From: Chloroherpetonaceae bacterium
GTDB lineage: Bacteria; Bacteroidota; Chlorobiia; Chlorobiales; Thermochlorobacteraceae
DNA: 64,000 bases
Direction: 5' to 3'
Assembly (NCBI GenBank): GCA_025055975.1
Contig: JANWWM010000025.1
Coordinates: forward strand, 1 to 64,000
A program made the translations under genes and the position numbers. Below, in pieces: positions 9,098 to 16,907 of the stretch. Every line of letters starts with the position of its first letter. Positions within the stretch are counted from its first letter, which is position 1. The notes under the pieces are model-generated. The model did no database searches. It had not been told where the DNA came from and saw only the letters and a program-made list of their open reading frames with translations.

Positions 9098-11746
9098 TCA
9101 ATTCGCAAAGCCGCCGATGCCGTAAGTAACGGTCGCGGAAATGAAGCGACGCATAATTGGCGCGCCAAGCACGTCGGGCGTTTTGTTGTCAAAGATGTTA
9201 TTAAAGCCGAGTTGGAACGTCAGACCTTGCGGTTTCCACTCGTAGCCAAGCGTGAGATCAACGACGGTTCGATCGTTCAATCTGCCGTTCCATCGCCCCG
9301 CGCGGAAAAGGTAGCCCGGAATGTGCCGTCCGTGCAAGGCAAAGAACGAATTTTTCACGAGTTGATTGCGCGCCGAAAGCGTGGCTTTGTATTTCGTCGT
9401 CGGCACGTTCAAAACGAGGGGAATGCCTTGTCGTTCAAAAGGATTTTCGGAATCGGCGAGATTGATGAACGAAAAGCTCGTTTCCAACGAAACGTCGGGC
9501 GAGATGAAATAGGTCAAGCCGAAATCGCCGCCGATGATGGTCGCGCTGCCATAGTTGAAGTAAGTAACGAGGCGACCAGGCTGGTTGAGCGTGTTGCGAA
9601 GAAGATTGCCGTCCTTGTCGTAGGCGAAGGCGTTGCGCGCCGCGCCGCCCGCGATCTCGAAAGCGGGGCTGATGAAGTTTTTGTAAATGGAGTAATAGCC
9701 AACGACATCGAAAAAGAGCTTGTCGGAAATCACGCCCTTGTAGCCAAGTTCGAAGGAATTGACTTGTTCGGGAGAAAGGCGATTGTATCGCGCTTGAATG
9801 GTTCCGCCGTTTTGCAAGGCTTCGTTCAGGGTGTTGGAAGGCGCGCCGTTGGGTTGCGTGCCGCCTTGCACGACCGTCCAGCCATTCACATTGCCGCGCG
9901 CCAAGCCGCCCAGCAAGAAAAGATGATTTTCCAAAATGACGGGCACTTTGAAAGCGCGATTGAAGCTGAGACGCAAGTTTTGGTTCGGCGTGAAGGAATA
10001 CACGAGCGAAACCTTCGGACTGAATTGCGGGTCGTAATAGGTGTGTTTGTCGTAGCGAGCGGCGAGCGTGGCGCGAAGTTTGTTATCGAAAAACCGCTTG
10101 TCGAGTTGAAGATATCCGCCGATTTCGGTCGCCGTAATGTCGCGCGCCGCGCCAAAATTGACGGCGGCAGGATTATCAAAGCCCGAAAGGAAACTCGCGC
10201 TGGGATTATAGTAGCGATATTGAAAACCCCCGACGATTTCCAAGCCGCTCCACGCATAGCGCAGTTGGATCTCGGAATCGTAGAGTTGCGATTTGTCGGT
10301 CGCGCGCGCGGCGGAATTGATCGCGGCGAAATTCATTCGGCTGTAAATGCTGTCGTAAAGCGAAGGACTCGAGTAGATGCGCGCGGGCACGATGGGGCGA
10401 CCTTGCGCATCAACGAAGCCCAAGCGACCCGACGAGCGCAGAAACTCCGCCGCCATAAATTCCGCTTTGTCGTGAAGTTGGAACGAGTTGCCCGCCTCGT
10501 TTGCCGTGCGCGTAACTTGCGCGAACCAGCTCAAATCGCCCGTTTGCCCCGACAGTTGCGCGTTTTGATATTGAATCACGTAGCCGTTGGCTTCCAACAC
10601 CCCGAAGTTGCTGCCAACGAAGCCCGTCGACTGCGCGTAGCCCGCCGCGACTTTTGCGTTGAAACTGGGCGCTTGGTAATACAAACCGCCATCGATTTTG
10701 CGAAGCGAGGCTTCCATCGCCGAAAGTTGCGTTTCGCGGAAGGCTCTGCCGTCCAAAAGCATTCGCTCAAGATCTTGCCGCGAAATCGGGTTTGGCGATT
10801 CGCGGTTGACGAGGGTTTGATTTTCGCCGAGCGCGGTCGGGTTTGAACGGCTATACGTGAAAACGTTGCCGCTCTCGAACTGCTTGGCGCTCATCAGTTG
10901 CCCCGTGACTTTCCAGCCAAAGCTGCCGACGTGGTCGGCGTAACGCAAGCCAATGTCGTAGAGCGATTGCGTGCCGCCGCGCACCTGAACTTCCGCGCCC
11001 GAAAAGCTAAACGGATCTTTGGTGATGATGTTGACCACGCCCGCGTGAGCGTTTGGACCGTAAAGCGCCGCCGCGGGACCAACGGCGACCTCGACGGAGG
11101 CGATGTCGAGCGTCGGATTCGGCGCGAGCGTAAATTGCGGCAAGCCGAGACCCGGAAGAGTCGCCAAGCGTCCATCGACCAGCGTGAGCATTCGCGTGTT
11201 GAATTGCGTGTTGAGACCGCGCGAGGTGATGTCGACCGTGTTGACGCCGCGCTCGACGAAGTCCACGCCTTTGAGCTTCGCCGCCGCGCCCAACGCCGAC
11301 GTGCTCGCCGTTTGTTTCAACGCATCGAATCCTATCGTTTCAATCGTAATCGGCGCTTCCAATTTCTTTTCCTGCCGCCCTTTTGAAGCCGTTACCACCA
11401 CTTCGTTGACATACGTTTCCATCGATTGCATTTTGACATCCAGCGTTACCGTCTCGTTTGGTTGAACGATGACGTTTTTGACGACGGCTTTGTATCCGAC
11501 GTAGGAAACTTGCACTTTGTAAAATCCTTCGGGCAGATTGGAAAGCGCGAACTTGCCGTTTGCGTCGGCTTTCGCGCCGTATTTGGAGGCGAGCAATCGA
11601 ATGGTCGCGCCCGCAAGGGCTTCGCCCGTCTTTTCATCGACGACGGAGCCTTTGATGGAACCCTGGGCGTAGGACGTGGCGGAAAAAGAGGCGAAAACGA
11701 ACAAAAAAAGCAACGCGCTTGCCGCAAGTCGTAAAGCGTTTCCCAT
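9098..11746 (-). CDS. TonB-dependent outer-membrane receptor
   Basis: An 882-residue receptor. The start MGNALRLAASALLFLFVFASF opens a signal peptide ending near SYAQG. Residues ~30-115 form a carboxypeptidase-regulatory-like domain (GSIKGSVVDEKTGEALAGAT). A TonB-box-like stretch EVVVTASKGR and a plug domain with LYGPNAHAGVVNIITKDP follow. The remainder is a 22-strand-type barrel with alternating aromatic strands. By family it takes up a ligand such as a siderophore, cobalamin, sugar or peptide with energy from TonB-ExbBD, which is not in this window. There is no SusD gene. The downstream partner is instead a T9SS cargo protein. The unusual C-terminal end (TYGIGGFAN) lacks the classic terminal Phe. 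Confidence 0.9.
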   Translation of the reverse strand: MGNALRLAASALLFLFVFASFSATSYAQGSIKGSVVDEKTGEALAGATIRLLASKYGAKADANGKFALSNLPEGFYKVQVSYVGYKAVVKNVIVQPNETVTLDVKMQSMETYVNEVVVTASKGRQEKKLEAPITIETIGFDALKQTASTSALGAAAKLKGVDFVERGVNTVDITSRGLNTQFNTRMLTLVDGRLATLPGLGLPQFTLAPNPTLDIASVEVAVGPAAALYGPNAHAGVVNIITKDPFSFSGAEVQVRGGTQSLYDIGLRYADHVGSFGWKVTGQLMSAKQFESGNVFTYSRSNPTALGENQTLVNRESPNPISRQDLERMLLDGRAFRETQLSAMEASLRKIDGGLYYQAPSFNAKVAAGYAQSTGFVGSNFGVLEANGYVIQYQNAQLSGQTGDLSWFAQVTRTANEAGNSFQLHDKAEFMAAEFLRSSGRLGFVDAQGRPIVPARIYSSPSLYDSIYSRMNFAAINSAARATDKSQLYDSEIQLRYAWSGLEIVGGFQYRYYNPSASFLSGFDNPAAVNFGAARDITATEIGGYLQLDKRFFDNKLRATLAARYDKHTYYDPQFSPKVSLVYSFTPNQNLRLSFNRAFKVPVILENHLFLLGGLARGNVNGWTVVQGGTQPNGAPSNTLNEALQNGGTIQARYNRLSPEQVNSFELGYKGVISDKLFFDVVGYYSIYKNFISPAFEIAGGAARNAFAYDKDGNLLRNTLNQPGRLVTYFNYGSATIIGGDFGLTYFISPDVSLETSFSFINLADSENPFERQGIPLVLNVPTTKYKATLSARNQLVKNSFFALHGRHIPGYLFRAGRWNGRLNDRTVVDLTLGYEWKPQGLTFQLGFNNIFDNKTPDVLGAPIMRRFISATVTYGIGGFAN

Positions 11747-11961
11747 TGTTGTTGTTTTTTGAATGTTGAAAGTTGAACCCCTCTGTCGCAACGCTGCGCG
11801 CAATTTACGCTTTCGAGCGAAAATGCAAATAGCGACGCGCCCGCGCGGAACGCGATTGGGGACGAGCGCGTCGCCTGTGTCGCTCCGAGCGTTGCGAGAA
11901 AAACCGCCGCGCCCTTGACCTGAACGGCGTATATTTCGGAGCAAACTCTAACGAAACGCGA

Positions 11962-12495
11962 ATGCCGCTTGTCCGATCGGTTTTGACGCTTGGGTTGGCG
12001 GTGATGACCTCGCCCGTCTTGGCGCAAATGGACACGGCGACGGCAGGTTCAAGCTCGAAAGTTACGGTCTTCAAGCCGAAGCGACTTTCGCCCGCGCAGG
12101 TTACGCTCTATGCCGCTTTGATTCCGACCTTCGGGCAGTTTTACAATCGCTCGTATTGGAAAGTCCCCGTCTTTCTTGGGCTTGGCGGGTGGTGCGTCTA
12201 CAACTACGTTCGGCAGAACGATCTCTACGCGCTCTACCGCGAGCGTTATCGAGACGACCTGCGACGAAATCCCGTTCCGCCCAACGCCGAGTTCAATCGG
12301 CGGCTGAGAGATTTTTATCGCGGTCAGCGCGACGAGTTCGCCGTTTATGTCGCGCTCGTTTATGCGCTTTCCATCATCGATGCCTATATTGACGCGCATT
12401 TGTTTGACTTTGACACGAGCGACTCGCTCGCCATCGCGTCGCCCGAACCAAGCGGCGCGACGGTCTCGCTCTTCAAACTTCGCGTCTCGTTTTAA
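11962..12495 (+). CDS. DUF5683-like inner-membrane/exported protein
   Basis: A 177-residue protein with an N-terminal signal or anchor ending near SPVLAQ. It carries the segment LSPAQVTLYAALIPTFGQFYN, which resembles the PGxGQxYN hallmark of DUF5683. A second hydrophobic helix (VPVFLGLGGWCVYNYV) and a third near EFAVYVALVYALSIIDAYIDAHL follow. The family is widespread in Bacteroidota/Chlorobiota and has no established function. The gene is divergent from the TonB receptor and sits 14 bp upstream of dapB, so the two may share a transcript. Confidence 0.65.
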   Translation: MPLVRSVLTLGLAVMTSPVLAQMDTATAGSSSKVTVFKPKRLSPAQVTLYAALIPTFGQFYNRSYWKVPVFLGLGGWCVYNYVRQNDLYALYRERYRDDLRRNPVPPNAEFNRRLRDFYRGQRDEFAVYVALVYALSIIDAYIDAHLFDFDTSDSLAIASPEPSGATVSLFKLRVSF

Positions 12496-12509
12496 TCCGA
12501 CAAATTAAA

Positions 12510-13247
12510 ATGCTCAGCATTGCGCTCGTTGGCTACGGCAAAATGGGCAAGGCGATCGACGCCATCGCCGAAGAACAAGGTTGCCGCGTCGCGCGTCGCA
12601 TCGATTCCTCAAGTCAAATCGCGCCCGAAGCGTTTGAAACGGTCGATGTCGTCATCGACTTCACGCGGCGCGACGCATTTCTCTACAATTTGCCCTCGCT
12701 CTTGGAAGCGCGAAAGCCCATCGTCGTGGGCACGACGGGTTGGCTGAGCGAATTGGAAAGCGTCAAGAAAAAAGTCTATGAAAAAAACGGGGCGATGATT
12801 TACGCGGCGAATTTTTCGCTTGGCGTTCAACTGTTCTTGCGCGCCGCGCGAGAATTGGCGAGGCTCTACGCGCCGTTCCCCGAATTCGACATCGCCATCT
12901 CCGAAACGCATCACGTCGAAAAACTCGACGCGCCAAGCGGCACGGCGCTCAAACTCGCCGACGAAGTTTTGGCGAACTTCCCGCGCAAAACCGCCATTCA
13001 GACCGACGTTCGCCAAAAGCCATTGCCAAGCGAATTGCAAATTTCCGCGATGCGATTGGGAAAAGTCTTCGGCGAACATTCAATTCGCATCGATTCGGAG
13101 TTCGACGAAATCACGCTCGCGCACAAAGCCAAGAATCGCTACGGCTTCGCCAAAGGCGCGCTCGAAGCGGCAAAGTGGATTCAAGGCAGAACGGGCGTGT
13201 ATTCAATCGACGATTTTTTGGACGAAAAACTTGGACTGAAAAAATGA
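12510..13247 (+). CDS. dapB: 4-hydroxy-tetrahydrodipicolinate reductase
   Basis: A 245-residue enzyme of the diaminopimelate/lysine pathway that reduces HTPA to tetrahydrodipicolinate using NAD(P)H. The N-terminal Rossmann fold carries GYGKMG (residues 8-13), followed by VVGTTGW. The catalytic motif ETHHVEKLDAPSGTAL spans about 132-146, with the His pair at 134-135, the substrate Lys at 138 and the PSGTA loop. Length fits the shorter DapB class. The product feeds peptidoglycan cross-linking. The stop codon overlaps the start of the next gene (ATGA). Confidence 0.95.
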   Translation: MLSIALVGYGKMGKAIDAIAEEQGCRVARRIDSSSQIAPEAFETVDVVIDFTRRDAFLYNLPSLLEARKPIVVGTTGWLSELESVKKKVYEKNGAMIYAANFSLGVQLFLRAARELARLYAPFPEFDIAISETHHVEKLDAPSGTALKLADEVLANFPRKTAIQTDVRQKPLPSELQISAMRLGKVFGEHSIRIDSEFDEITLAHKAKNRYGFAKGALEAAKWIQGRTGVYSIDDFLDEKLGLKK

Positions 13248-13630
13248 ACGACGCGCAATCCGAAAGACCGAGTTACTGGCGTTCCGTCATGTATGGCGCG
13301 CTCATCAACAACGTCGTCAGCGTGCTGCCTTTCGTAAATCTCGTCAACGCGCTTGGCGGCGTGGGCTTGATGCTCGCGGGCGGCGTTGCGGCGTATCACT
13401 ACGTTCGCGCCCACGAGATTTATCCGACGCTCGGCGCGTGCTTTCAAGTGGGCGCGCTCGCGGGATTGCTAGGCTGTTTGATTTGGCTGTTGCGATTCGT
13501 CTTGTTCGGAGGATACGCGATTGAACCGTTGCAAATCGCCTTTGCCGCCGTCGTCGTTGGCGGAGTTTCAGGCGTGATTTCAGGCTCGGTGATTCGTCGG
13601 AAATACGTCTCGCGCAAGTCGGAACCTTAA
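13244..13630 (+). CDS. Small integral membrane protein, unknown function
   Basis: A 128-residue protein whose ATG overlaps the dapB stop codon (ATGA), which indicates translational coupling. Four hydrophobic segments are visible: around NNVVSVLPFVNLVNALGGVGLMLAGGV (probably two), then ALAGLLGCLIWLLRFVLF, and finally IAFAAVVVGGVSGVISGSVI. The C-terminus is basic (RRKYVSRKSEP), so it is likely cytoplasmic. The pattern resembles small DUF4199-like proteins, but I do not recognise the family with confidence. Its stop codon overlaps the stop of the convergent hydrolase gene. Confidence 0.7.
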   Translation: MNDAQSERPSYWRSVMYGALINNVVSVLPFVNLVNALGGVGLMLAGGVAAYHYVRAHEIYPTLGACFQVGALAGLLGCLIWLLRFVLFGGYAIEPLQIAFAAVVVGGVSGVISGSVIRRKYVSRKSEP

Positions 13631-14265
13631 CGCAAGACTTCCCTTTTGACCCAAGCCGCGAGAATGTCTTGCATCGCTTGAAGTTTCCCCGCGAAGAAGT
13701 GATCCGCCTCCTCAATGATTTCGACCGTCTTTGGCTCGGCGATTTCCTCAATGACGGTGGCGACTTTCTCCATCGGATTGAATTCGTCTCGGTCGCCCCA
13801 AACGATGAGCTTGGGTTTGCGAAGCGTTTTCAGATAAGGCGCTTCGAAGAGCCGCAGGGGCAAACCGAGTCCGACGAGATATTTCACGCGCTCGTCTTTG
13901 GAGCCGTATTTCATTCCGACCCATGCGCCAAACGAAAAGCCGCAAACGAGAAGCGGCGCGTCGAGAGCGGAGTATTCGTTCAGGAGAAATTCGCTCGCCG
14001 CGCGCGCGTCGTCTTCTTCGCCAATGCCGTCGTCGTATTTGCCATCGCTTGACATCACGCCGCGAAAGTTGAAACGAATGACCGCCGCGCCCAGCTCCCA
14101 CAGCGCATTGGCGGCGGCAACGACAACCTTGTTGTGCATCGTGCCGTGATAAAGCGGATGCGGATGACAACAAACGGCGAGAAACTTCGGCGACTCCCGC
14201 GGATTGTAAAGCGATTCCAACTTGCCCGCCGAGCCTTTGAGAAACAGCGACTTCGTTAGCTTCAT
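13627..14265 (-). CDS. Alpha/beta hydrolase (dienelactone-hydrolase-like)
   Basis: A 212-residue alpha/beta-hydrolase. It carries CHPHPLYHGTMHNKVV near the N-terminus, which is characteristic of the bacterial family often annotated as alpha/beta superfamily hydrolase. The nucleophile elbow is GFSFGA, the acid is in WGDRDEF and the catalytic His is in EADHFF near the C-terminus. No signal peptide is present, so it is cytoplasmic. The substrate is unknown; short acyl esters are plausible. It is the last gene of the minus-strand run starting at 19586, and its start overlaps the response regulator stop by 4 bp. Confidence 0.8.
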   Translation of the reverse strand: MKLTKSLFLKGSAGKLESLYNPRESPKFLAVCCHPHPLYHGTMHNKVVVAAANALWELGAAVIRFNFRGVMSSDGKYDDGIGEEDDARAASEFLLNEYSALDAPLLVCGFSFGAWVGMKYGSKDERVKYLVGLGLPLRLFEAPYLKTLRKPKLIVWGDRDEFNPMEKVATVIEEIAEPKTVEIIEEADHFFAGKLQAMQDILAAWVKREVLR

Positions 14266-14960
14266 TCGCCCGATTGCGCTACGCTACTGAAGCGGTAGCC
14301 ATGTCCGTGAAGGGTAAAGATGTGCTTCGGATTGTTTGGGTCATCGCCAATTTTTTGGCGGAGAATAGATACCCTCTGTCTGATTGTGTGCTCCTGCACC
14401 ACTACTTTCCAGACATCTTTCATAAGGTCGTCATATGAAAGAGCCTCGCCTTCGCGTTCCAAGAGATAGACAAGCAGCTTAAATTCTAACTGCGTGAGCT
14501 TAAGAGACTTTCCGTCGTAGTAAGCGCGGCGAGTCTTATGATTTATCAAGAACGAACCGCGAGCGATTTCATCGGCGGTTTTCGTGAGCGGGGAGCGCTC
14601 CACGCGACGCAGAAGCGCTCTGATGCGTGCCGCCAACTCTTCTATGTCGAAAGGCTTTGTGACGTAGTCGTCCGCTCCAGTTTTGAGCGCCGAGATTTTC
14701 TCGTTTGTATCGGGTTTGCAGGTAAGCATCAGAATTGGCTGAGAAAAATGATTCTGACGCAATTCCTTGCAGATGTCGATGCCGCTTTTGTTGGGCAACA
14801 TCCAGTCGAGCAAAAGCAAGTCGGGCGATTGAGCGAGCGCCGCGTCATAGCCTTTTTTGCCGTCTTCGCAATGCACCACTTCGTAGCCTTCAAATTGTAG
14901 CAATCCTTTCAAGGCGGCGGCGGTTGCTCTATCGTCTTCAATGAGTAGGATCTTGGTCAT
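14262..14960 (-). CDS. OmpR/PhoB-family response regulator (orphan)
   Basis: A 232-residue two-domain regulator. The receiver has the acidic pair Glu8/Asp9/Asp10, the phosphoacceptor Asp52 (LLLLDWMLP), Thr80 and Lys102 (YVTKPFD). The C-terminal winged helix includes KLTQLEFKLLVYLLERE and ends in the DNA-contacting segment HTIRQRVSILRQKIGDDPNNPKHI with the HGHGYRF hairpin. No histidine kinase gene is adjacent. Its start lies inside the end of the ABC ATPase gene (23-bp overlap), which implies strict translational linkage. The cognate kinase and regulon cannot be read from the sequence. Confidence 0.9.
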   Translation of the reverse strand: MTKILLIEDDRATAAALKGLLQFEGYEVVHCEDGKKGYDAALAQSPDLLLLDWMLPNKSGIDICKELRQNHFSQPILMLTCKPDTNEKISALKTGADDYVTKPFDIEELAARIRALLRRVERSPLTKTADEIARGSFLINHKTRRAYYDGKSLKLTQLEFKLLVYLLEREGEALSYDDLMKDVWKVVVQEHTIRQRVSILRQKIGDDPNNPKHIFTLHGHGYRFSSVAQSGE

Positions 14961-15984
14961 AGCGGTCTGAGTTGGGAGGGAAAATAAAAAATTTGCTCAC
15001 CCGAACAAGAGGCTCGGCGGGAAGCGGTTGCGCGGAAAGCATCGTGAGTTCGATGCCTTCGAGATTGATGAGGTGTTCGAAGAACGCGCCTTTGAAATAA
15101 CTCGCCAAAACTTTCGCGCGAAACGTGTTTCTGCCAAAACCGCTCGCCAGTTCGATGTGTTCGGGACGGATGACGACATCGAAAAACTTGCCTTGCAAAT
15201 TCTCTCCGTGCGCGAGCGTCAAGCCCGATTCGGTTTTGAGATGACGTGAGTCAAGAACCTGAACGCGAATGACGTTCGCAGAGCCAATGAAGCGCGCGCC
15301 AAAGAGCGTTTTGGGGCGATGATAAATGTCTTCGGGCGAACCGCATTCGCAGGCGCGACCTTTGTGCAGAATCAAAAGTTTGTCCGAGAGCGTGAGGGCT
15401 TCTTCTTGGTCGTGCGTAACGTAGATGAACGTGCGCCCCATTTGGCGCTGAATAAACTTCAATTCTTTTTGCATCGCGCGGCGCAGGTCGAGGTCGAGGT
15501 TTGAAAGCGGCTCGTCGAAGAGCGTGATGGGCGCTTGAACCGCGAGCGCGCGCGCGATGGCGACGCGCTGCTGTTCGCCGCCCGAAAGTTCGGCGGGCAA
15601 GCGATACATCTTGTCGTCGATGGAAAGCAGTTTGAGCGTCTCCAAAACCGTCGCCCGAATGTCGCTCTCTTTCCTCTTTTGTTCGCGCAAGCCAAAGGCG
15701 ACGTTCTCGAACACGTTGAGGTGAGGAAACAGCGCGTAGTTCTGAAACACGATGGGGATTTTGCGCTGATGCGCGGCGAGAGCCGTGACGTCTTTCTCGT
15801 TCAGAAAAATTTTCCCGTCGTCGCTTCGTTCAAGCCCTGCGACGAGGCGCAGGAGGGTGGTTTTGCCGCTTCCCGACTTGCCAAGAATCGAAAAAAACTC
15901 GCCCCGCGCGCATTCAAACGAAATCTCGCGCAGGACGAGACGCTCGCCGTAGGATTTTGAAAGACGCTGAACGCGAAGCGACAT
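14938..15984 (-). CDS. ABC transporter ATP-binding protein (CysA/PotA/FbpC-like)
   Basis: A 348-residue ATPase. It has Walker A GKSGSGKT, the Q-loop in VFQNYALFPHL, signature LSGGEQQR, Walker B ITLFDEPLSNLD and the H-loop in VTHDQEEAL. The C-terminal ~100 residues look like a TOBE-type regulatory domain (VIRPEHIELASG). This class energises uptake of sulfate, spermidine, iron or sugars. No permease or binding-protein gene lies in the window, so the transporter partners are elsewhere or the gene is an orphan. It lies 4 bp after the methionine-sulfoxide reductase gene and overlaps the response regulator. Confidence 0.88.
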   Translation of the reverse strand: MSLRVQRLSKSYGERLVLREISFECARGEFFSILGKSGSGKTTLLRLVAGLERSDDGKIFLNEKDVTALAAHQRKIPIVFQNYALFPHLNVFENVAFGLREQKRKESDIRATVLETLKLLSIDDKMYRLPAELSGGEQQRVAIARALAVQAPITLFDEPLSNLDLDLRRAMQKELKFIQRQMGRTFIYVTHDQEEALTLSDKLLILHKGRACECGSPEDIYHRPKTLFGARFIGSANVIRVQVLDSRHLKTESGLTLAHGENLQGKFFDVVIRPEHIELASGFGRNTFRAKVLASYFKGAFFEHLINLEGIELTMLSAQPLPAEPLVRVSKFFIFPPNSDRYDQDPTH

Positions 15985-15988
15985 CGCC

Positions 15989-16477
15989 TCACACGTCGCT
16001 TGATGAAAGAATCAGCTCGACCAACACTTCCAAGCCCGCTTTGTCTTCTTCATCGAAGCGCGCCAGTTGAGGACTATCGACATCGAGCACGCCCAGCAAT
16101 TTGCCTTGCTTGATCATTGGCACGACGATTTCGGAGTTCGATGCGCCGTCGCAAGCGATGTGTCCAGCGAAATCGTGAACGTTTTTGACGACGATGGTTT
16201 TCATTTTCTCCGCCGCCGTTCCGCAAACGCCTTTGCCGATCGCGATGCGCGAGCAAGCGGGTTTGCCTTGAAACGGTCCCAGAATCAAGTTGCCGCCTTT
16301 GTAAAAGTAGAAGCCCGCCCAGTTCACGTCGGGCAAGGCGCGAAAAATGAGCGCGGCGGAGTTGGCGCAGTTGGCGAGAAAATCGCGCTCGCCTTCCAGC
16401 AATCGATGAAGTTGCTTGGCGAGCGATTTGTAAAAATCGGTTTTGGACTGCGCGGAAATTTCCGTGAGTTCAAACAT
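15989..16477 (-). CDS. msrC: Free methionine-(R)-sulfoxide reductase (GAF-type)
   Basis: A 162-residue GAF-fold enzyme that repairs free methionine-R-sulfoxide, an oxidative-damage product. Diagnostic sequence includes DVNWAGFYFYKG, GPFQGKPAC with Cys75, GKGVCG with Cys85, and HIACDG with Cys109. These are the three catalytic/resolving cysteines at the spacing known for fRMsr. The C-terminal GVLDVDSP is also typical. The gene is cytoplasmic, 21 bp after the receiver-like gene, within the long minus-strand run. It suggests exposure to oxygen or other oxidants. Confidence 0.92.
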   Translation of the reverse strand: MFELTEISAQSKTDFYKSLAKQLHRLLEGERDFLANCANSAALIFRALPDVNWAGFYFYKGGNLILGPFQGKPACSRIAIGKGVCGTAAEKMKTIVVKNVHDFAGHIACDGASNSEIVVPMIKQGKLLGVLDVDSPQLARFDEEDKAGLEVLVELILSSSDV

Positions 16478-16498
16478 CGATGCGAGAAGGTTTGTGGT

Positions 16499-16828
16499 TT
16501 ATTTGCCTTGCAAAATCGCGCGCATGTTTTTCGTGAACTCAAAGCGCGGCAACACTTGCGAACAACCCAGCGAGACGGCTTTTTGTTTCAACTCCTCGTT
16601 CACGTGCGGCAGAAAGGCGATGGTCTTGACTTGCGAAAACTTCTCGCGGAACTTTTTGAGATTGTCCAAATTGCCTGGCTCGCTCAAATCAAAAACGGCA
16701 AACGATTGCTTGCCAAGTTCTTTGACCTCGTCGACCGACTTGACGAACTTGCCTTTGAGTTCGAGATTGCGCAGTTCGTTTTCGACGCGGCTTTGAAAAA
16801 TCATGTCGGAGATGAAAAGGTATATCAT
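16499..16828 (-). CDS. Degenerate receiver-like protein, unknown function
   Basis: A 109-residue protein with the length and alternating beta/alpha pattern of a response-regulator receiver: IYLFISDMIFQSRVENEL, then FAVFDLSEPG, TIAFLPHVNEEL, and SLGCSQVLPRFEF. An Asp (about residue 47) lies where the phosphoacceptor would be. The conserved Thr/Ser is absent and the usual Lys before the last strand is replaced by Arg, so normal phosphorylation is doubtful. It sits immediately downstream of a sigma-54 activator that lacks its own receiver. No family name is certain. Confidence 0.65.
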   Translation of the reverse strand: MIYLFISDMIFQSRVENELRNLELKGKFVKSVDEVKELGKQSFAVFDLSEPGNLDNLKKFREKFSQVKTIAFLPHVNEELKQKAVSLGCSQVLPRFEFTKNMRAILQGK

Positions 16829-16907
16829 CGTGGTTGCGATTTGAGTTGTTCGAGTTTGAACGAAGTTTGATTGGGTTTCCTCGCCGTTGCGCGTCGTTTC
16901 ATTCGGT

